The notes: generated by a model not told the origin, from the sequence alone. A DNA stretch of 64,000 nt from Novosphingobium ginsenosidimutans (GCF_007954425.1 NZ_CP042345.1:1054001-1118000); one strand, 5' to 3'; shown: positions 42,935-51,883, numbered from the stretch's first letter. Translations and numbers: made by a program.

Positions 42935-43711
42935 TTACTCGCCGGATTCGGGATCGGCCCACTCGTCGTCGCCTCTGTACCATTCGGGCGGCTCGGCCGG
43001 CGGCTTGAAGGCCGGGAACTTGGCGGGATGCTTCTTCTTGAAGTCAGCGGGCAAGCGCCGGTTGAAACGATAAAACTGGCGCCGCACCTTCAGGTAGCGT
43101 TGAAAATCCCTCTCAAGCGGGTTGTAGAGCCCGGCCGCTTCGATCAGCTCATCTGCGACCATGAAGAAAGCGCTGCGCTGCTTGTCGATATAGTTCCAGA
43201 GGGCGGCCTCTTCGGCAGTCACCGGACCGATGAAACGAAACTCTGTTGCCGAGATGATCTTGATGTCGTTCGGATCGGGGTAAACCTCGGGGAGCTTCTG
43301 ACCCAGCATGCGACGCCGCATGAAGATTGGCCCCCAATACTCCTTGTACGCAATCAGGTCCTTGACCGCATTCGAGCGCCACTCGTGGTCAGCCTTTAAT
43401 GCCTCCTCGCAGAATTTGAGCAGCAGCTTTCTGTCTTCCGGTCGATTGCTCGTCCGCAGTTCCAAAAGTAGCTTGTCGAGATTGGTGAAGGGAGTTCCGT
43501 CAATCTCCGTGATGACCTTTCGGGCTTCCTTGAGCATGCGCTGCTGAAATTCATTGAGCGGAGCGGAATGTGCCATGGTCTGCTTCTTTCTGGGCCGGCC
43601 AGTGGGGTTGGGACAGTAGCCCTTGGGCCAGCGGTGTTCGTACGGGGGCTTGCCGTAGCCGGCCGGTTGACCGACCAGCTCGGGATCGATGTCATCTGGA
43701 TCGTTAGCCAT
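42935..43711 (-). CDS. DUF5681 domain protein
   Basis: A 258-residue hydrophilic protein. The start ATG at 43711 overlaps the end of the methyltransferase gene by 8 bases. The N-terminal part has the DUF5681 signature, GYGKPPYEHRWPKGYCPNPTGRPRKK. The remainder is helical and rich in Lys, Arg, Glu and aromatics, and ends acidic. DUF5681 proteins occur beside phage-type and island genes, and their function is not established. Being translationally coupled to the ParB-MTase gene, it probably acts with that enzyme. Confidence 0.8.
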   Translation of the reverse strand: MANDPDDIDPELVGQPAGYGKPPYEHRWPKGYCPNPTGRPRKKQTMAHSAPLNEFQQRMLKEARKVITEIDGTPFTNLDKLLLELRTSNRPEDRKLLLKFCEEALKADHEWRSNAVKDLIAYKEYWGPIFMRRRMLGQKLPEVYPDPNDIKIISATEFRFIGPVTAEEAALWNYIDKQRSAFFMVADELIEAAGLYNPLERDFQRYLKVRRQFYRFNRRLPADFKKKHPAKFPAFKPPAEPPEWYRGDDEWADPESGE

Positions 43712-45032
43712 CGACTTCGTCTCGCGTAGCGGCAGCTTCGGCCTCGGCTTCCAGGTCGGCAAAGGAGCGCCCGTCAGACTGACGGATTGCCGTCAGGCCA
43801 TAAGCCGCCTGCATGCGCCGGATCGCGACATCCACGAAGCGCGGTTCGATCTCGATCAGGTATCCCCGCCGCTCGGCGGCTTGGGCCGCGACCATGGTGC
43901 TGCCGATCCCGCCAAAGGGATCGAGGACGATCCCATCGTGCGAGGTCACGTCAAGGATGGCATCCTGCAACATGTCGACCGCCTTAGGCGTCGCGCGACT
44001 TTTCAGGAGCTCGGCGCGCTCGCTGCTCGCCGTCGTCATCCCGTCGTAGTGCCAGGCAGTCGAGCGGTTGCGACCGTGCTTGCCGAGCTGGACATTGTCG
44101 CGCGGCGGGGCGTCGCCGTTGCGGAAGTAGACGACCTGCTCGGTCTGCGATCGAAACGGCGTTCCCTGCCCGGGCTGGCTCTTGATCCAGGTGCACATCG
44201 CCTTGGGCCTTCCAAATACCACGGTGCCCGCGCGCAGCAGCTCCAGCAGGAAGTGGTAGCTCATGAAGAAAGCCTGCCAGGCACCGGGCTCGCTGGCGCT
44301 CTTCATCAGCCGCATGACCGTGGTGAGGAAGCGGGTGAACTCGTTGGGCGACATCTCGCCGTGGCCATAGGCGAACTCCTCCCTGGTGGGATCGCTCGAG
44401 ATTGTCGCCATGGGGATGTTGTAGGGACTGTCGGTCAGTCCGAACTGGGCCAGCTCTCCCTGCATCAGGGCGGCGAAGCTGCCGTGCTCCAGCGAGCTTG
44501 CACAAAGCAGCCGGTGCCGTCCGACCTGCCAGAGGTCACCAGGCCTGTTGACGACTGTCTGCGTGGCGTTGGTGTTGCAGGCTAATTCTGATCCTGGCTC
44601 CTTCGCTCCGAGGCTCAGTAGCCGGGTCAGCTCGCCCTCCTCAATCGCGAGGCACTTGAAAATGTCCTCCCTGAGCAATCGGTCGAGCTCGCGCAGTTCC
44701 TCTGCGAGAAGCACGTCGTCGTAGGCACCGAGGTCGTTCAACTTGTGGGCATTGACCGCGTAGAGCCGCAGCTCGTCCGGCGTCATGTTGGCGATCAGCA
44801 GCACCGGGACCTGCGTCCAGCCAAGTTGGCGCGCGGCCTGGACGATCGCGCCGCCGCACACCACGTGGTCCTCGCTATCAACCAGGACCGGCTCGACCAC
44901 CATGCCGGTGCGTTCAAGCTGGCGCTTGGCTTCTTCAATCTGGCACGCGGGATACTTGCGCCAGCCGCGCTTGCGCAGCTTGAGCGCAGCGGGATCTCTG
45001 AATTCGATCGAATGGGAATTTATCACAACCAT
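43704..45032 (-). CDS. DNA methyltransferase with N-terminal ParB-like domain
   Basis: About 442 residues from ATG at 45032 (AGGAGG eight bases upstream). Residues about 30-130 are a ParB/Srx-like nuclease-type domain (EPVLVDSEDHVVCGGAIVQAARQLGWTQVPVLLI). The C-terminal DNA methyltransferase has motif IV DSPYNIP and then motif I LDPFGGIGSTMVAA, with the catalytic motif preceding the SAM-binding one as in beta-class N6-adenine or N4-cytosine enzymes. No cognate restriction gene is obvious unless the gene at 42426 is one. It is likely an orphan or island-borne enzyme that marks DNA. Confidence 0.92.
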   Translation of the reverse strand: MVVINSHSIEFRDPAALKLRKRGWRKYPACQIEEAKRQLERTGMVVEPVLVDSEDHVVCGGAIVQAARQLGWTQVPVLLIANMTPDELRLYAVNAHKLNDLGAYDDVLLAEELRELDRLLREDIFKCLAIEEGELTRLLSLGAKEPGSELACNTNATQTVVNRPGDLWQVGRHRLLCASSLEHGSFAALMQGELAQFGLTDSPYNIPMATISSDPTREEFAYGHGEMSPNEFTRFLTTVMRLMKSASEPGAWQAFFMSYHFLLELLRAGTVVFGRPKAMCTWIKSQPGQGTPFRSQTEQVVYFRNGDAPPRDNVQLGKHGRNRSTAWHYDGMTTASSERAELLKSRATPKAVDMLQDAILDVTSHDGIVLDPFGGIGSTMVAAQAAERRGYLIEIEPRFVDVAIRRMQAAYGLTAIRQSDGRSFADLEAEAEAAATRDEVDG

Positions 45033-45480
45033 GGCGTCTTCCTCCTGCAAGGTGACATCCGTGGTGGGATTTGCCCCCTATAGAACAAAGCCGAAACAAT
45101 GGCAATTGGAATTGCGCTCTCCGCGAGCGCTAAAGCGATCTTTGCGGGTTAACGCGAGTTGTCGGCCAATTTCCTGCGTTTTGCTTGCTATTGTCGTTCT
45201 GCGACCCCGAATTATCGCGTGTTATCGCGACCAATCGGCTGTTTCTCGGCAATTGGCGGAGTGCAAATCAGGTCGCGATGGGACCGTATAACACTGAATC
45301 TCAGCTAATTTCCTGCGATACGATGGATGTGGTTCAGTCCATTGGGGCGGCCCATTAGCAGCGAAAACAGGGAAAATCGGCCAAACCGTACTGCCGAGCA
45401 AAGGCGCAGAGAAAGCCAGCGCAAACCTGCCGCATCTTGACGCTGTCACGGTTCTCTCCGCTACCTGACAACACCGAAAG
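45033..45480. promoter_or_regulatory. Upstream region of the methyltransferase operon
   Basis: No gene is seen. It carries repeated short motifs: AATTTCCTGCG at about 45168 and 45307, and TTATCGCG-type sequences near 45214-45230. These may be regulator sites for the leftward operon or remnants of an integration event next to tRNA-Ser. Confidence 0.35.
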
Positions 45481-45496
45481 CCCGCATAATTGCGGG
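45481..45496 (-). terminator. Small hairpin downstream of tRNA-Ser
   Basis: CCCGCA/TGCGGG (45481-45486, 45491-45496) with a 4-base loop; on the minus strand it is followed by CTTTC. It lies 46 bases beyond the 3' end of the tRNA and could end its transcript. Confidence 0.5.
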
Positions 45497-45542
45497 ATTG
45501 AGTGGCTGGGCTAGGTGGGTACAGGGAAGAGAGAAGACTGCT

Positions 45543-45633
45543 TGGCGGAGCGGGAGGGATTCGAACCCTCGATACGCTTTTGACGTATACTCACTTTCCA
45601 GGCGAGCGCCTTCGACCACTCGGCCACCGCTCC
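45543..45633 (-). tRNA. tRNA-Ser (anticodon GGA)
   Basis: The minus strand folds as a class II tRNA: acceptor stem GGAGCGG/CCGCTCC with discriminator G and encoded CCA, D-arm GCCGAGTGGTCGAAGGC, anticodon stem CTCGC/GTGAG with loop CTGGAAA (anticodon GGA, decoding UCC/UCU), a long variable arm (TATACGTCAAAAGCGTATC), and T-arm GAGGGTTCGAATCCCTC. The 3' end faces the accessory region to the left, the usual orientation for island integration. Confidence 0.95.
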
Positions 45634-45720
45634 GCATGCACTGGAAGCTTGCGCCCTAGCGGCGGCAGGCGGGCGGCGCAAGCATTGGCGGCAGGGCGGT
45701 GCGTTCCTATCTCTCAGCCC

Positions 45721-46125
45721 ATGGAACGAACCTTTGGCCTGGCGCCCGACGCCGCCGAGATTGAGGCGCTGGCCGATGCAGCCCTGGCCCGTCTGCCCGA
45801 ACCCTTTGCCGCGCACCTTGAGGGCGTGGTGCTGCAGGTCGAAGAATTTGCCGATGCGGAGACCCTGGCGCTGCTGGGGATCGAAGACCCGTTCGAACTG
45901 ACCGGGCTCTACGAAGGCGTGCCGGTAGGCGACAAGCATTCCGCGCCGAGCGGCACCCTGCCCGACCGGATCCGCCTGTTCCGCGCAGCCATCCTCGACG
46001 AATGGATCGCCCGCGGGAACGAGACGCTGGAGCATCTGGTGGCGCACGTAGTGATCCACGAGGTCGGTCATCACTTCGGGCTGAGTGATGCGGATATCGA
46101 GGCACTGGAGGACGCGGCGGACTGA
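45721..46125 (+). CDS. Metallopeptidase family protein (minimal zincin, HExxH)
   Basis: A 134-residue protein from ATG at 45721. The C-terminal half has VIHEVGHHFGLSDADIEALE, where HEVGH plus a downstream Asp fits the small zincin-like metallopeptidase family. The middle contains GVPVGDKHSAPSGTLPDRIRLFRAAILDEW, also conserved in that family. The fold is a minimal zinc metalloprotease of unknown substrate. The start lies about 90 bases from the 5' side of tRNA-Ser. Confidence 0.88.
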   Translation: MERTFGLAPDAAEIEALADAALARLPEPFAAHLEGVVLQVEEFADAETLALLGIEDPFELTGLYEGVPVGDKHSAPSGTLPDRIRLFRAAILDEWIARGNETLEHLVAHVVIHEVGHHFGLSDADIEALEDAAD

Positions 46126-46164
46126 CCGCTTGCAGCGCTGTGATTTGCTGGCAAAGTCTGCGCC

Positions 46165-47214
46165 ATGCGCAAACACCTGATCCCGTTCGCCGCCCTGCTT
46201 GCCACTACGCCGGCCATGCCCCAGGCCTCGGCCAATGTGGCCGCCGGCCGCGCGCAGCCCTCGCCGCTCGCCCCGGCCGAGATCGTCAATGCCGCCCCCA
46301 AGGCCGATTGGGCGGCGATCGCACCGTCCGACCTCTTGGTGATGGACCTGGCCTCCGACGGCAAGGGCAAGCCGCGCCGCGTTGTGATCCAACTGATGCC
46401 CGCCCCGTTCAGCCAGGGCTGGGTCGGCAATATCCGCAAGCTGGCGGCGGCGCGGTTCTGGGACGGCACAAGCATCAATCGGGTGCAGGACAACTATGTC
46501 GTGCAGTGGGGCGATGGAAATGCGGAGGACAAGGCCAAGGCGAAGTCGCTGCCGGGGGAATTGGCGGTGGTGCCGCAAACTGACTATTCGACCAGGCTGG
46601 GCCAACAAGAAATTGTCTATAGCCCGAACTCCGCGACACTGCGGGTTCAGGACTTCATAACTGACGGTACCGGTTCAAGAATCCGCTGGTATCCGATCCG
46701 TGCGACCAAGGATGCATATGCTGAAGGCACTGCCATCTTGGCCGGTTGGCCAATCGCAGTTGCGCGCTCGCCGGCGGCAAAGGGCAAGAGGATCGAGCTT
46801 AGTGGCTGGCCCGTCCACTGCTACGGCATGGTCGGCGTCGGTCGCGATATGCCGCCCAACACGGGCACCGGGGCCGAGCTCTATACCGTGATCGGCCATG
46901 CCCCGCGCCATCTCGATCGCAATATCGCGCTGGTCGGCCGGGTGATCGAAGGGATCGAGCACCTGTCTAGCCTGCCGCGCGGGACCGGGGCGCTGGGGTT
47001 CTATGAAACGCCGGAAGAACGCACCGGGATCGTCTCGGTCCGGATCGGCAGCGAGGTGAGCGGGCTGCCGGCCTATGAATACCTCTCCACCGAGAGCGAC
47101 AGCTTTGCCCGCTATGCCGATGCCCGCGCCAACCGCCGCGACACCTTTTTCATCCGGCCCGCCGGCGGGGCCGACATCTGCAACATTCCGGTGCCGGTGC
47201 GGCGGGTGAAGTGA
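46165..47214 (+). CDS. Exported peptidylprolyl isomerase (cyclophilin type)
   Basis: A 349-residue protein with a signal peptide. The cyclophilin fold is recognisable: RVVIQLMPAPFSQGWVGNIRKLAAARFWDGTSINRVQDNYVVQWGDG in pieces near residues 75-120, then a long insertion and the closing NIALVGRVIEGIEHLSSLPRG. It catalyses cis-trans isomerisation of prolyl bonds in the periplasm, although the active-site Arg/Phe/Trp residues of classical cyclophilins are only partly conserved. The DUF1905 gene overlaps its end by 4 bases (GTGA). Confidence 0.88.
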   Translation: MRKHLIPFAALLATTPAMPQASANVAAGRAQPSPLAPAEIVNAAPKADWAAIAPSDLLVMDLASDGKGKPRRVVIQLMPAPFSQGWVGNIRKLAAARFWDGTSINRVQDNYVVQWGDGNAEDKAKAKSLPGELAVVPQTDYSTRLGQQEIVYSPNSATLRVQDFITDGTGSRIRWYPIRATKDAYAEGTAILAGWPIAVARSPAAKGKRIELSGWPVHCYGMVGVGRDMPPNTGTGAELYTVIGHAPRHLDRNIALVGRVIEGIEHLSSLPRGTGALGFYETPEERTGIVSVRIGSEVSGLPAYEYLSTESDSFARYADARANRRDTFFIRPAGGADICNIPVPVRRVK

Positions 47215-47522
47215 TCGAGCGGATTGCGCACACCGGCACGCTCTGGCGCTGGAACGGAAACTCCGGCGGCTCGTGGCATTTCCTGACGATTGATGGCGAG
47301 GCCGGCGAGGCTTTGTCCGGCACGGCGCTGATGCGGCGGATGGAAAAGACCCTGGGCGGCTTTGGCTCGCTGAAAGTCACTGCCACCATTGGCGACAGCC
47401 AATTCCGAACCTCGCTATTTCCCAGCAAGGAACTGGGCTGGCTGCTGCCGGTCAAGGCCAGCGTGCGCAAGGCCGAAGGGATCGATGAAGGGGATGCAGT
47501 TGAAGTCTTGCTGGAGGTCTAG
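47211..47522 (+). CDS. DUF1905 domain protein
   Basis: A 103-residue protein from GTG at 47211, overlapping the cyclophilin stop. It matches DUF1905: HTGTLWRWNGNSGGSWHFLTI, GFGSLKVTATIGDSQFRTSLFPSKELGWLLPVKA and KAEGIDEGDAVEVLLEV. It is a small beta-rich fold of unknown function. Its stop overlaps by 4 bases the end of the convergent rsh gene. Confidence 0.88.
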   Translation: MIERIAHTGTLWRWNGNSGGSWHFLTIDGEAGEALSGTALMRRMEKTLGGFGSLKVTATIGDSQFRTSLFPSKELGWLLPVKASVRKAEGIDEGDAVEVLLEV

Positions 47523-49609
47523 AGCCGCTCTGCCTCGGCCACGGCATCGCTGGCGCGCAGGGCCGAGACGATGCGGGTGAGGTGCGCCAGGTCCGTCACG
47601 TCGAGATCGACGTCGTAAGTACTGAACAGCTCATCGCGGCTCGAGTTTTCCAGCGCGGCGATGTTGGCGCGGTTGCTGGCGAAAATGCCGGCCGCTTCGG
47701 CCAGGGTGCCGGGGCGGTTATGCAGCACCATCCGAATGCGGGCGACCGCGCCGGTGGTCCGCTCACCCCAGGAGAGGTCAAGCCAGTCGGCATCAACCCC
47801 GCTGGCGAGCGTCAAGCAGTCGATCGCGTGGACTTCCACCCCCTTGCCCGGCACGCGCACGCCAACGATCCGGTCACCCGGCACCGGATGGCAGCATTCG
47901 GCAAGGTGGAAGGCGACACCGGCGGTGAGGCCGCGGATCGAGATCGCGCGTTCCTGCTTGGGCCAGTGGTCGGGATCATCCATCCCGCTGGTGCTGCCGG
48001 GGACCAGGGCTTCCATCACCTGCCGGTCAGCCAGCTTGGCCGTGCCGATTGCGACCAGCAGATCTTCCTCGGTGCCGAGGCCCAGACGCTTGACCGCTTC
48101 GCGCACGGCCTTCTTGCCGATCTTGCTGGGAAGGCGATCGGCAATCCCCTCAAGCAGCTTCCGCCCGATCGCGGCGACTTCCTCGCGCTCTTTCGCGCGC
48201 ACCGCGCGGCGGATCGCGGCGCGGGCCTTGCCGGTAACGACAAAGCCCAGCCAGGACAGCTGCGGGGAGGCGGTGCGGTTCTTGATGATCTCCACCACGT
48301 CGCCATTGTTCAGCGGCGTGCGCAGCGGCATGTGGCGGCCATTGATCTTGGCTCCGACCGCGAAGTTGCCAAGGTCGGAGTGGACCGCATAGGCGAAGTC
48401 GACCGGGGTTGAGCCCTTGGGCAGCTGGTGCAGCGCGCCCTTGGGGGTGAAGGCAAAGATCCGGTCCTGGTAGATCGCCAGGCGCGTGTGTTCGAGCAGT
48501 TCCTCGGCATCGTGGCTGGCATCGACGATCTCGATCAGATCGCGCAGCCAGCCGACCTGGCCGTCGGGCCGGTCACCCTGTTTGTAGGCCCAGTGCGCGG
48601 CCAGCCCGAACTCGTTGGTCCGGTGCATGTCATGGGTGCGGATCTGCACCTCCATCCGCATCGAGTTTTCGAAGATCAGGCTGGTGTGGAGCGAGCGGTA
48701 GCCGTTCGACTTGGGGGTTGAGAGGTAGTCCTTGAACCGGCCCGGGATCATCTGCCAGGTGGTGTGGAGCACGCCCAGCGCGCGGTAGCAGTCCTCGGTG
48801 CTGTCGGTCAGCACGCGGAAGGCCATGATATCGGTGATCTGCTCGAACGAAACATGCCGTTCGGCCATCTTCTTCCAGATCGAATAGGGGTGCTTTTCGC
48901 GTCCGGAGACCTCCACCTTCAGCCCGGTCTCAGCCAGCGCCTGCTTGATCGCAAGAGCAATGGCATCAACCTGGCCCCCATCGGTCTCGCGGATCTGGGC
49001 CAGTCGCCCGGTGATGGTGGCATAGCCTTCAGGCTCCAGCTGCTCAAAGGCGAGCAACTGCATCTCGCGCATGTATTCGTACATGCCGACCCGCTCGGCC
49101 AGCGGGGCATAGATATCCATCGTCTCGCGCGCGATCCGGCGGCGCTTGTCGGCGCTCTTGATGAAGTGAAGCGTGCGCATGTTGTGGAGCCGGTCGGCCA
49201 GCTTGACCAGCAGGACGCGGATATCCTCGCTCATCGCCAGCAGGAACTTGCGCAGGTTTTCGGCCGCGCGCTCGTTCTCGCTCATCACCTCGATCTTGGA
49301 GAGCTTGGTGACGCCATCGACCAGCCGCGCGACATCGCCGCCGAACAGGCGCTCGATCTCGGCCGTGGTCGCCAGGGTATCCTCGACCGTATCGTGGAGC
49401 AGAGCGGTGATGATCGTGTCCTGGTCGAGCTTCAGCTCGGTCATCAGGCCGGCCACCTCGACCGGGTGGCTGAAATAGGGATCGCCGCTGGCGCGCTTCT
49501 GCGTGCCGTGTTTCTGCACGGTATAGACATAGGCCCGGTTCAGCATCGCCTCATCGGCGTCCGGGTCATAGGCGAGCACCCGCTCGACAAGTTCATACTG
49601 GCGCAGCAT
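47519..49609 (-). CDS. rsh: Bifunctional (p)ppGpp synthetase/hydrolase (Rsh)
   Basis: A 696-residue RelA/SpoT homologue. In order it has an HD hydrolase domain (YFSHPVEVAGLMTELKLD, LLHDTVEDT), the synthetase domain (EVSGREKHPYSIWKKMAE, SNGYRSLHTSLIFENS), a TGS domain (FAFTPKGALHQLPKGSTPVDFAYAVHS), a conserved central region (CCHPVPGDRIVGVR), and a C-terminal ACT domain (RIRMVLHNRPGTLAEAAGIF). Both catalytic motifs are complete, as expected for the single Rsh of alphaproteobacteria. It runs convergent with DUF1905, overlapping by 4 bases. Confidence 0.97.
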   Translation of the reverse strand: MLRQYELVERVLAYDPDADEAMLNRAYVYTVQKHGTQKRASGDPYFSHPVEVAGLMTELKLDQDTIITALLHDTVEDTLATTAEIERLFGGDVARLVDGVTKLSKIEVMSENERAAENLRKFLLAMSEDIRVLLVKLADRLHNMRTLHFIKSADKRRRIARETMDIYAPLAERVGMYEYMREMQLLAFEQLEPEGYATITGRLAQIRETDGGQVDAIALAIKQALAETGLKVEVSGREKHPYSIWKKMAERHVSFEQITDIMAFRVLTDSTEDCYRALGVLHTTWQMIPGRFKDYLSTPKSNGYRSLHTSLIFENSMRMEVQIRTHDMHRTNEFGLAAHWAYKQGDRPDGQVGWLRDLIEIVDASHDAEELLEHTRLAIYQDRIFAFTPKGALHQLPKGSTPVDFAYAVHSDLGNFAVGAKINGRHMPLRTPLNNGDVVEIIKNRTASPQLSWLGFVVTGKARAAIRRAVRAKEREEVAAIGRKLLEGIADRLPSKIGKKAVREAVKRLGLGTEEDLLVAIGTAKLADRQVMEALVPGSTSGMDDPDHWPKQERAISIRGLTAGVAFHLAECCHPVPGDRIVGVRVPGKGVEVHAIDCLTLASGVDADWLDLSWGERTTGAVARIRMVLHNRPGTLAEAAGIFASNRANIAALENSSRDELFSTYDVDLDVTDLAHLTRIVSALRASDAVAEAERL

Positions 49610-49620
49610 TAACGCCTATG

Positions 49621-49637
49621 TGGGGGAACAGCCCCCA
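49621..49637 (-). terminator. Hairpin between hemF and rsh
   Basis: TGGGGG/CCCCCA (49621-49626, 49632-49637), loop AACAG, with an adjacent imperfect AAACCGC/GCGGGTTT stem at 49638-49655. Both lie between the hemF stop and the rsh start on the minus strand. Confidence 0.5.
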
Positions 49638-49662
49638 AACCCGCAAGCGGTTTTGCCGTCGG

Positions 49663-50520
49663 TCAGGACCAGGTCGCCTCTGGCGGCAGGCTCATCAGGA
49701 TGGCATCGATGTTGCCGCCGGTCTTGAGGCCGAACAGCGTGCCGCGGTCATAGACCAGGTTGAATTCGGCATAGCGGCCGCGCCATTCGAGCTGCTGGGC
49801 CTTGTCGGCCGGGGTGAAGGGCATGCCCATCCGGCGGCGTACCAGCATCGGGAAGGATGCCAGGAAGGCTTCCCCGACATCGCGGGTGAAGGCGAAATTG
49901 GCCTCAAACCCGGCATCGTCGGCGCATTCAAGGTGATCGTAGAAGATCCCACCCACGCCGCGATGGACGCCGCGGTGAGGGATGTAGAAGTACTCGTCGG
50001 CCCAGGCCTTGAACTTGGGATAGTATTCCGGATCGTGGGCATCGCAGGCCGCCTGGTAAGCGGCATGAAAGTCCGCCGTATCCTCTTCGTACGGGATCGG
50101 CGGGTTGAGATCGCCGCCCCCGCCGAACCAGGCCTTGGTTGTCGTCAGGAAGCGGGTGTTCATGTGCACGGCCGGCACATGCGGGTTGGCCATGTGCGCC
50201 ACCAGGCTGATGCCTGTGGCGGTAAACCCGGGCTGATCGGCACTCGCCCCGTTGACCGATGGTGCGAATTGCGGCGCAAAGGTGCCGTGGACGGTCGAGA
50301 CATTGACGCCGACCTTTTCGAACACCTTACCCTTCATCAACCCCTGGGTGCCGCCGCCGGGGTCAGGATTTCCTTCCTCCTCACGGCTCCATGACTTGTA
50401 ATCGAACCGGGCGGCGCTGCCGGCTTCAGCTTCGATCGCTTCAAATTCGGCGCAGATCCGGTCGCGCAGGCTTTCAAACCAGGTCTTGGCGCGGGCGGTA
50501 TGGGGGGTCCAGTCAGTCAT
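49663..50520 (-). CDS. hemF: Oxygen-dependent coproporphyrinogen III oxidase
   Basis: About 285 residues from ATG at 50520 (a GTG at 50529 is also in frame). HemF decarboxylates coproporphyrinogen III to protoporphyrinogen IX using O2 in haem synthesis. Signatures: WSREEEGNPDPGGGTQGLMKG, GTFAPQF, MANPHVPAVHMNTRFL, TKAWFGGGGDLNPPIPYEEDT, HRGVGGIFYDHLE, and the end RYAEFNLVYDRGTLFGLKTGGNIDAILMSLPP. The length is complete. It is divergent from pdeM. Confidence 0.96.
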   Translation of the reverse strand: MTDWTPHTARAKTWFESLRDRICAEFEAIEAEAGSAARFDYKSWSREEEGNPDPGGGTQGLMKGKVFEKVGVNVSTVHGTFAPQFAPSVNGASADQPGFTATGISLVAHMANPHVPAVHMNTRFLTTTKAWFGGGGDLNPPIPYEEDTADFHAAYQAACDAHDPEYYPKFKAWADEYFYIPHRGVHRGVGGIFYDHLECADDAGFEANFAFTRDVGEAFLASFPMLVRRRMGMPFTPADKAQQLEWRGRYAEFNLVYDRGTLFGLKTGGNIDAILMSLPPEATWS

Positions 50521-50564
50521 TCCTGACACTTGCCAAGCGATTGGCCTTACGGCAAGGAAAAGCC

Positions 50565-51233
50565 ATGGTTCCCTTTTCGTTCGCAGGTGAGGATATGGCG
50601 CTGCTGGAAGGCGGCGCGCTTTACTGGGCGCGGGAGCAGGCGCTGCTGGTGGCGGACCTGCACCTGGAAAAGGCCAGCTTCTTTGCGCGGTTCGGACAGA
50701 TGCTGCCGCCCTATGACAGCCGCGAAACGCTGGAGCGGGTCGCCCGCGCGATCCGCCTTAGCGGCGCGAGGCGGGTCTTCACCCTAGGCGACAATTTCCA
50801 CGATGGCGATGGGGCCAACCGGCTTGAGCCGCACGCCGCCGGGATGCTGGCCGCGCTGACCCGGGTGGTCGACTGGGTCTGGATCGGCGGGAATCATGAT
50901 GCTGGCGCGGCGCCCGGAACCATGCTGGAGGAACTTGCCGTGGGCCCGCTGGTGCTGCGGCATGAAGCGCGCGCCGGGGAACTACGCGCCGAACTGTCGG
51001 GCCATTTTCATCCCAAGCTGCGGATTGCGGCGCGCGGACGCTCGGTCGCGCGGCCGTGTTGGGCGGCCAGCGAGCGCAAGCTGATTCTGCCGGCCTTCGG
51101 CGCGCTGACCGGCGGGATGGACGTGGCCGACCCGGCGATCATCGCCGCGATGCAGCCCGCCCGCATGGTCCACGCGGTGCTGCCGGTACGCGGCAAACTG
51201 GTCCAGGTTCCAGTGTGGCGCGAAGCGGCGTAA
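50565..51233 (+). CDS. pdeM: Ligase-associated metallophosphoesterase PdeM
   Basis: A 222-residue metallophosphoesterase from ATG at 50565 (AAGGAAA upstream). Motifs are LLVADLHLEKASFFARFG, VFTLGDNFHDGDG, WIGGNHDAG, and SGHFHPKLRI, the two-metal phosphoesterase set, and the sequence style is that of PdeM, an endonuclease usually encoded with an ATP-dependent DNA ligase and an Lhr-type helicase. Those partners are not in this window. It is divergent from hemF. Confidence 0.9.
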   Translation: MVPFSFAGEDMALLEGGALYWAREQALLVADLHLEKASFFARFGQMLPPYDSRETLERVARAIRLSGARRVFTLGDNFHDGDGANRLEPHAAGMLAALTRVVDWVWIGGNHDAGAAPGTMLEELAVGPLVLRHEARAGELRAELSGHFHPKLRIAARGRSVARPCWAASERKLILPAFGALTGGMDVADPAIIAAMQPARMVHAVLPVRGKLVQVPVWREAA

Positions 51234-51306
51234 ATTCGCGGCTTCCACCGCGCGAGGATTCGGATTAAGGACGCGCCACTGAGACATTGCCTAAGGAGCA
51301 GGAACT

Positions 51307-51849
51307 ATAGCACCCCCACCCCGGCGCATGCTGGCCCCCCCCGTGAAGAGCGGGCCGCGCTACAACCAGATGATCACCTCGGACAAGGTCCGCGTCATTG
51401 ACGAAAACGGTGAGAACCTTGGCGTCATGTATACCCGCGAAGCGATCGAGCAGGCAGCCGAAGTAGGGCTGGACCTTGTGGAGATCTCTCCCAACGCCGA
51501 TCCGCCGGTGGCGAAGTTCCTTGATGTCGGCAAGTTCCGGTATGAGGCCCAGAAAAAGGCCAATGCCGCGCGCAAGAATCAGAAGACGCAGGAGATCAAG
51601 GAGATCAAGATGCGTCCGAACATCGACGATCACGACTATGACGTGAAGATGCGCGCGATCCACAAGTTCATCGGCGAGGGCGATAAGGTGAAGGTCACCC
51701 TGCGTTTCCGCGGTCGTGAGCTCTCGCACCAGCAGCTGGGGATGAACCTCCTCAAGCGGGTGCAGGAAGACACCGCCGAAGACGCCAAGATCGAGGCCTA
51801 TCCCCGCATGGAAGGCCGCCAGATGCTGATGGTGCTGTCACCGAAGTAA
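51307..51849 (+). CDS. infC: Translation initiation factor IF-3 (ATA start)
   Basis: IF-3 binds the 30S subunit and proofreads start-codon choice. The body has [52 protein letters not shown], and [19 protein letters not shown], ending [13 protein letters not shown]. The first ATG (51328) is 29 bases from any good ribosome-binding site. An AAGGAG at 51293-51298 sits exactly eight bases before an in-frame ATA at 51307, and an in-frame TAA at 51292-51294 closes the frame just upstream. I therefore place the start at ATA, adding residues APPPRR. Rare starts are known for infC (AUU in E. coli) and let IF-3 repress its own synthesis. Confidence 0.92.
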   Translation: MAPPPRRMLAPPVKSGPRYNQMITSDKVRVIDENGENLGVMYTREAIEQAAEVGLDLVEISPNADPPVAKFLDVGKFRYEAQKKANAARKNQKTQEIKEIKMRPNIDDHDYDVKMRAIHKFIGEGDKVKVTLRFRGRELSHQQLGMNLLKRVQEDTAEDAKIEAYPRMEGRQMLMVLSPK

Positions 51850-51883
51850 GCCCGGCTCCGGTCGGAACACAGGGGGAGGAAGC

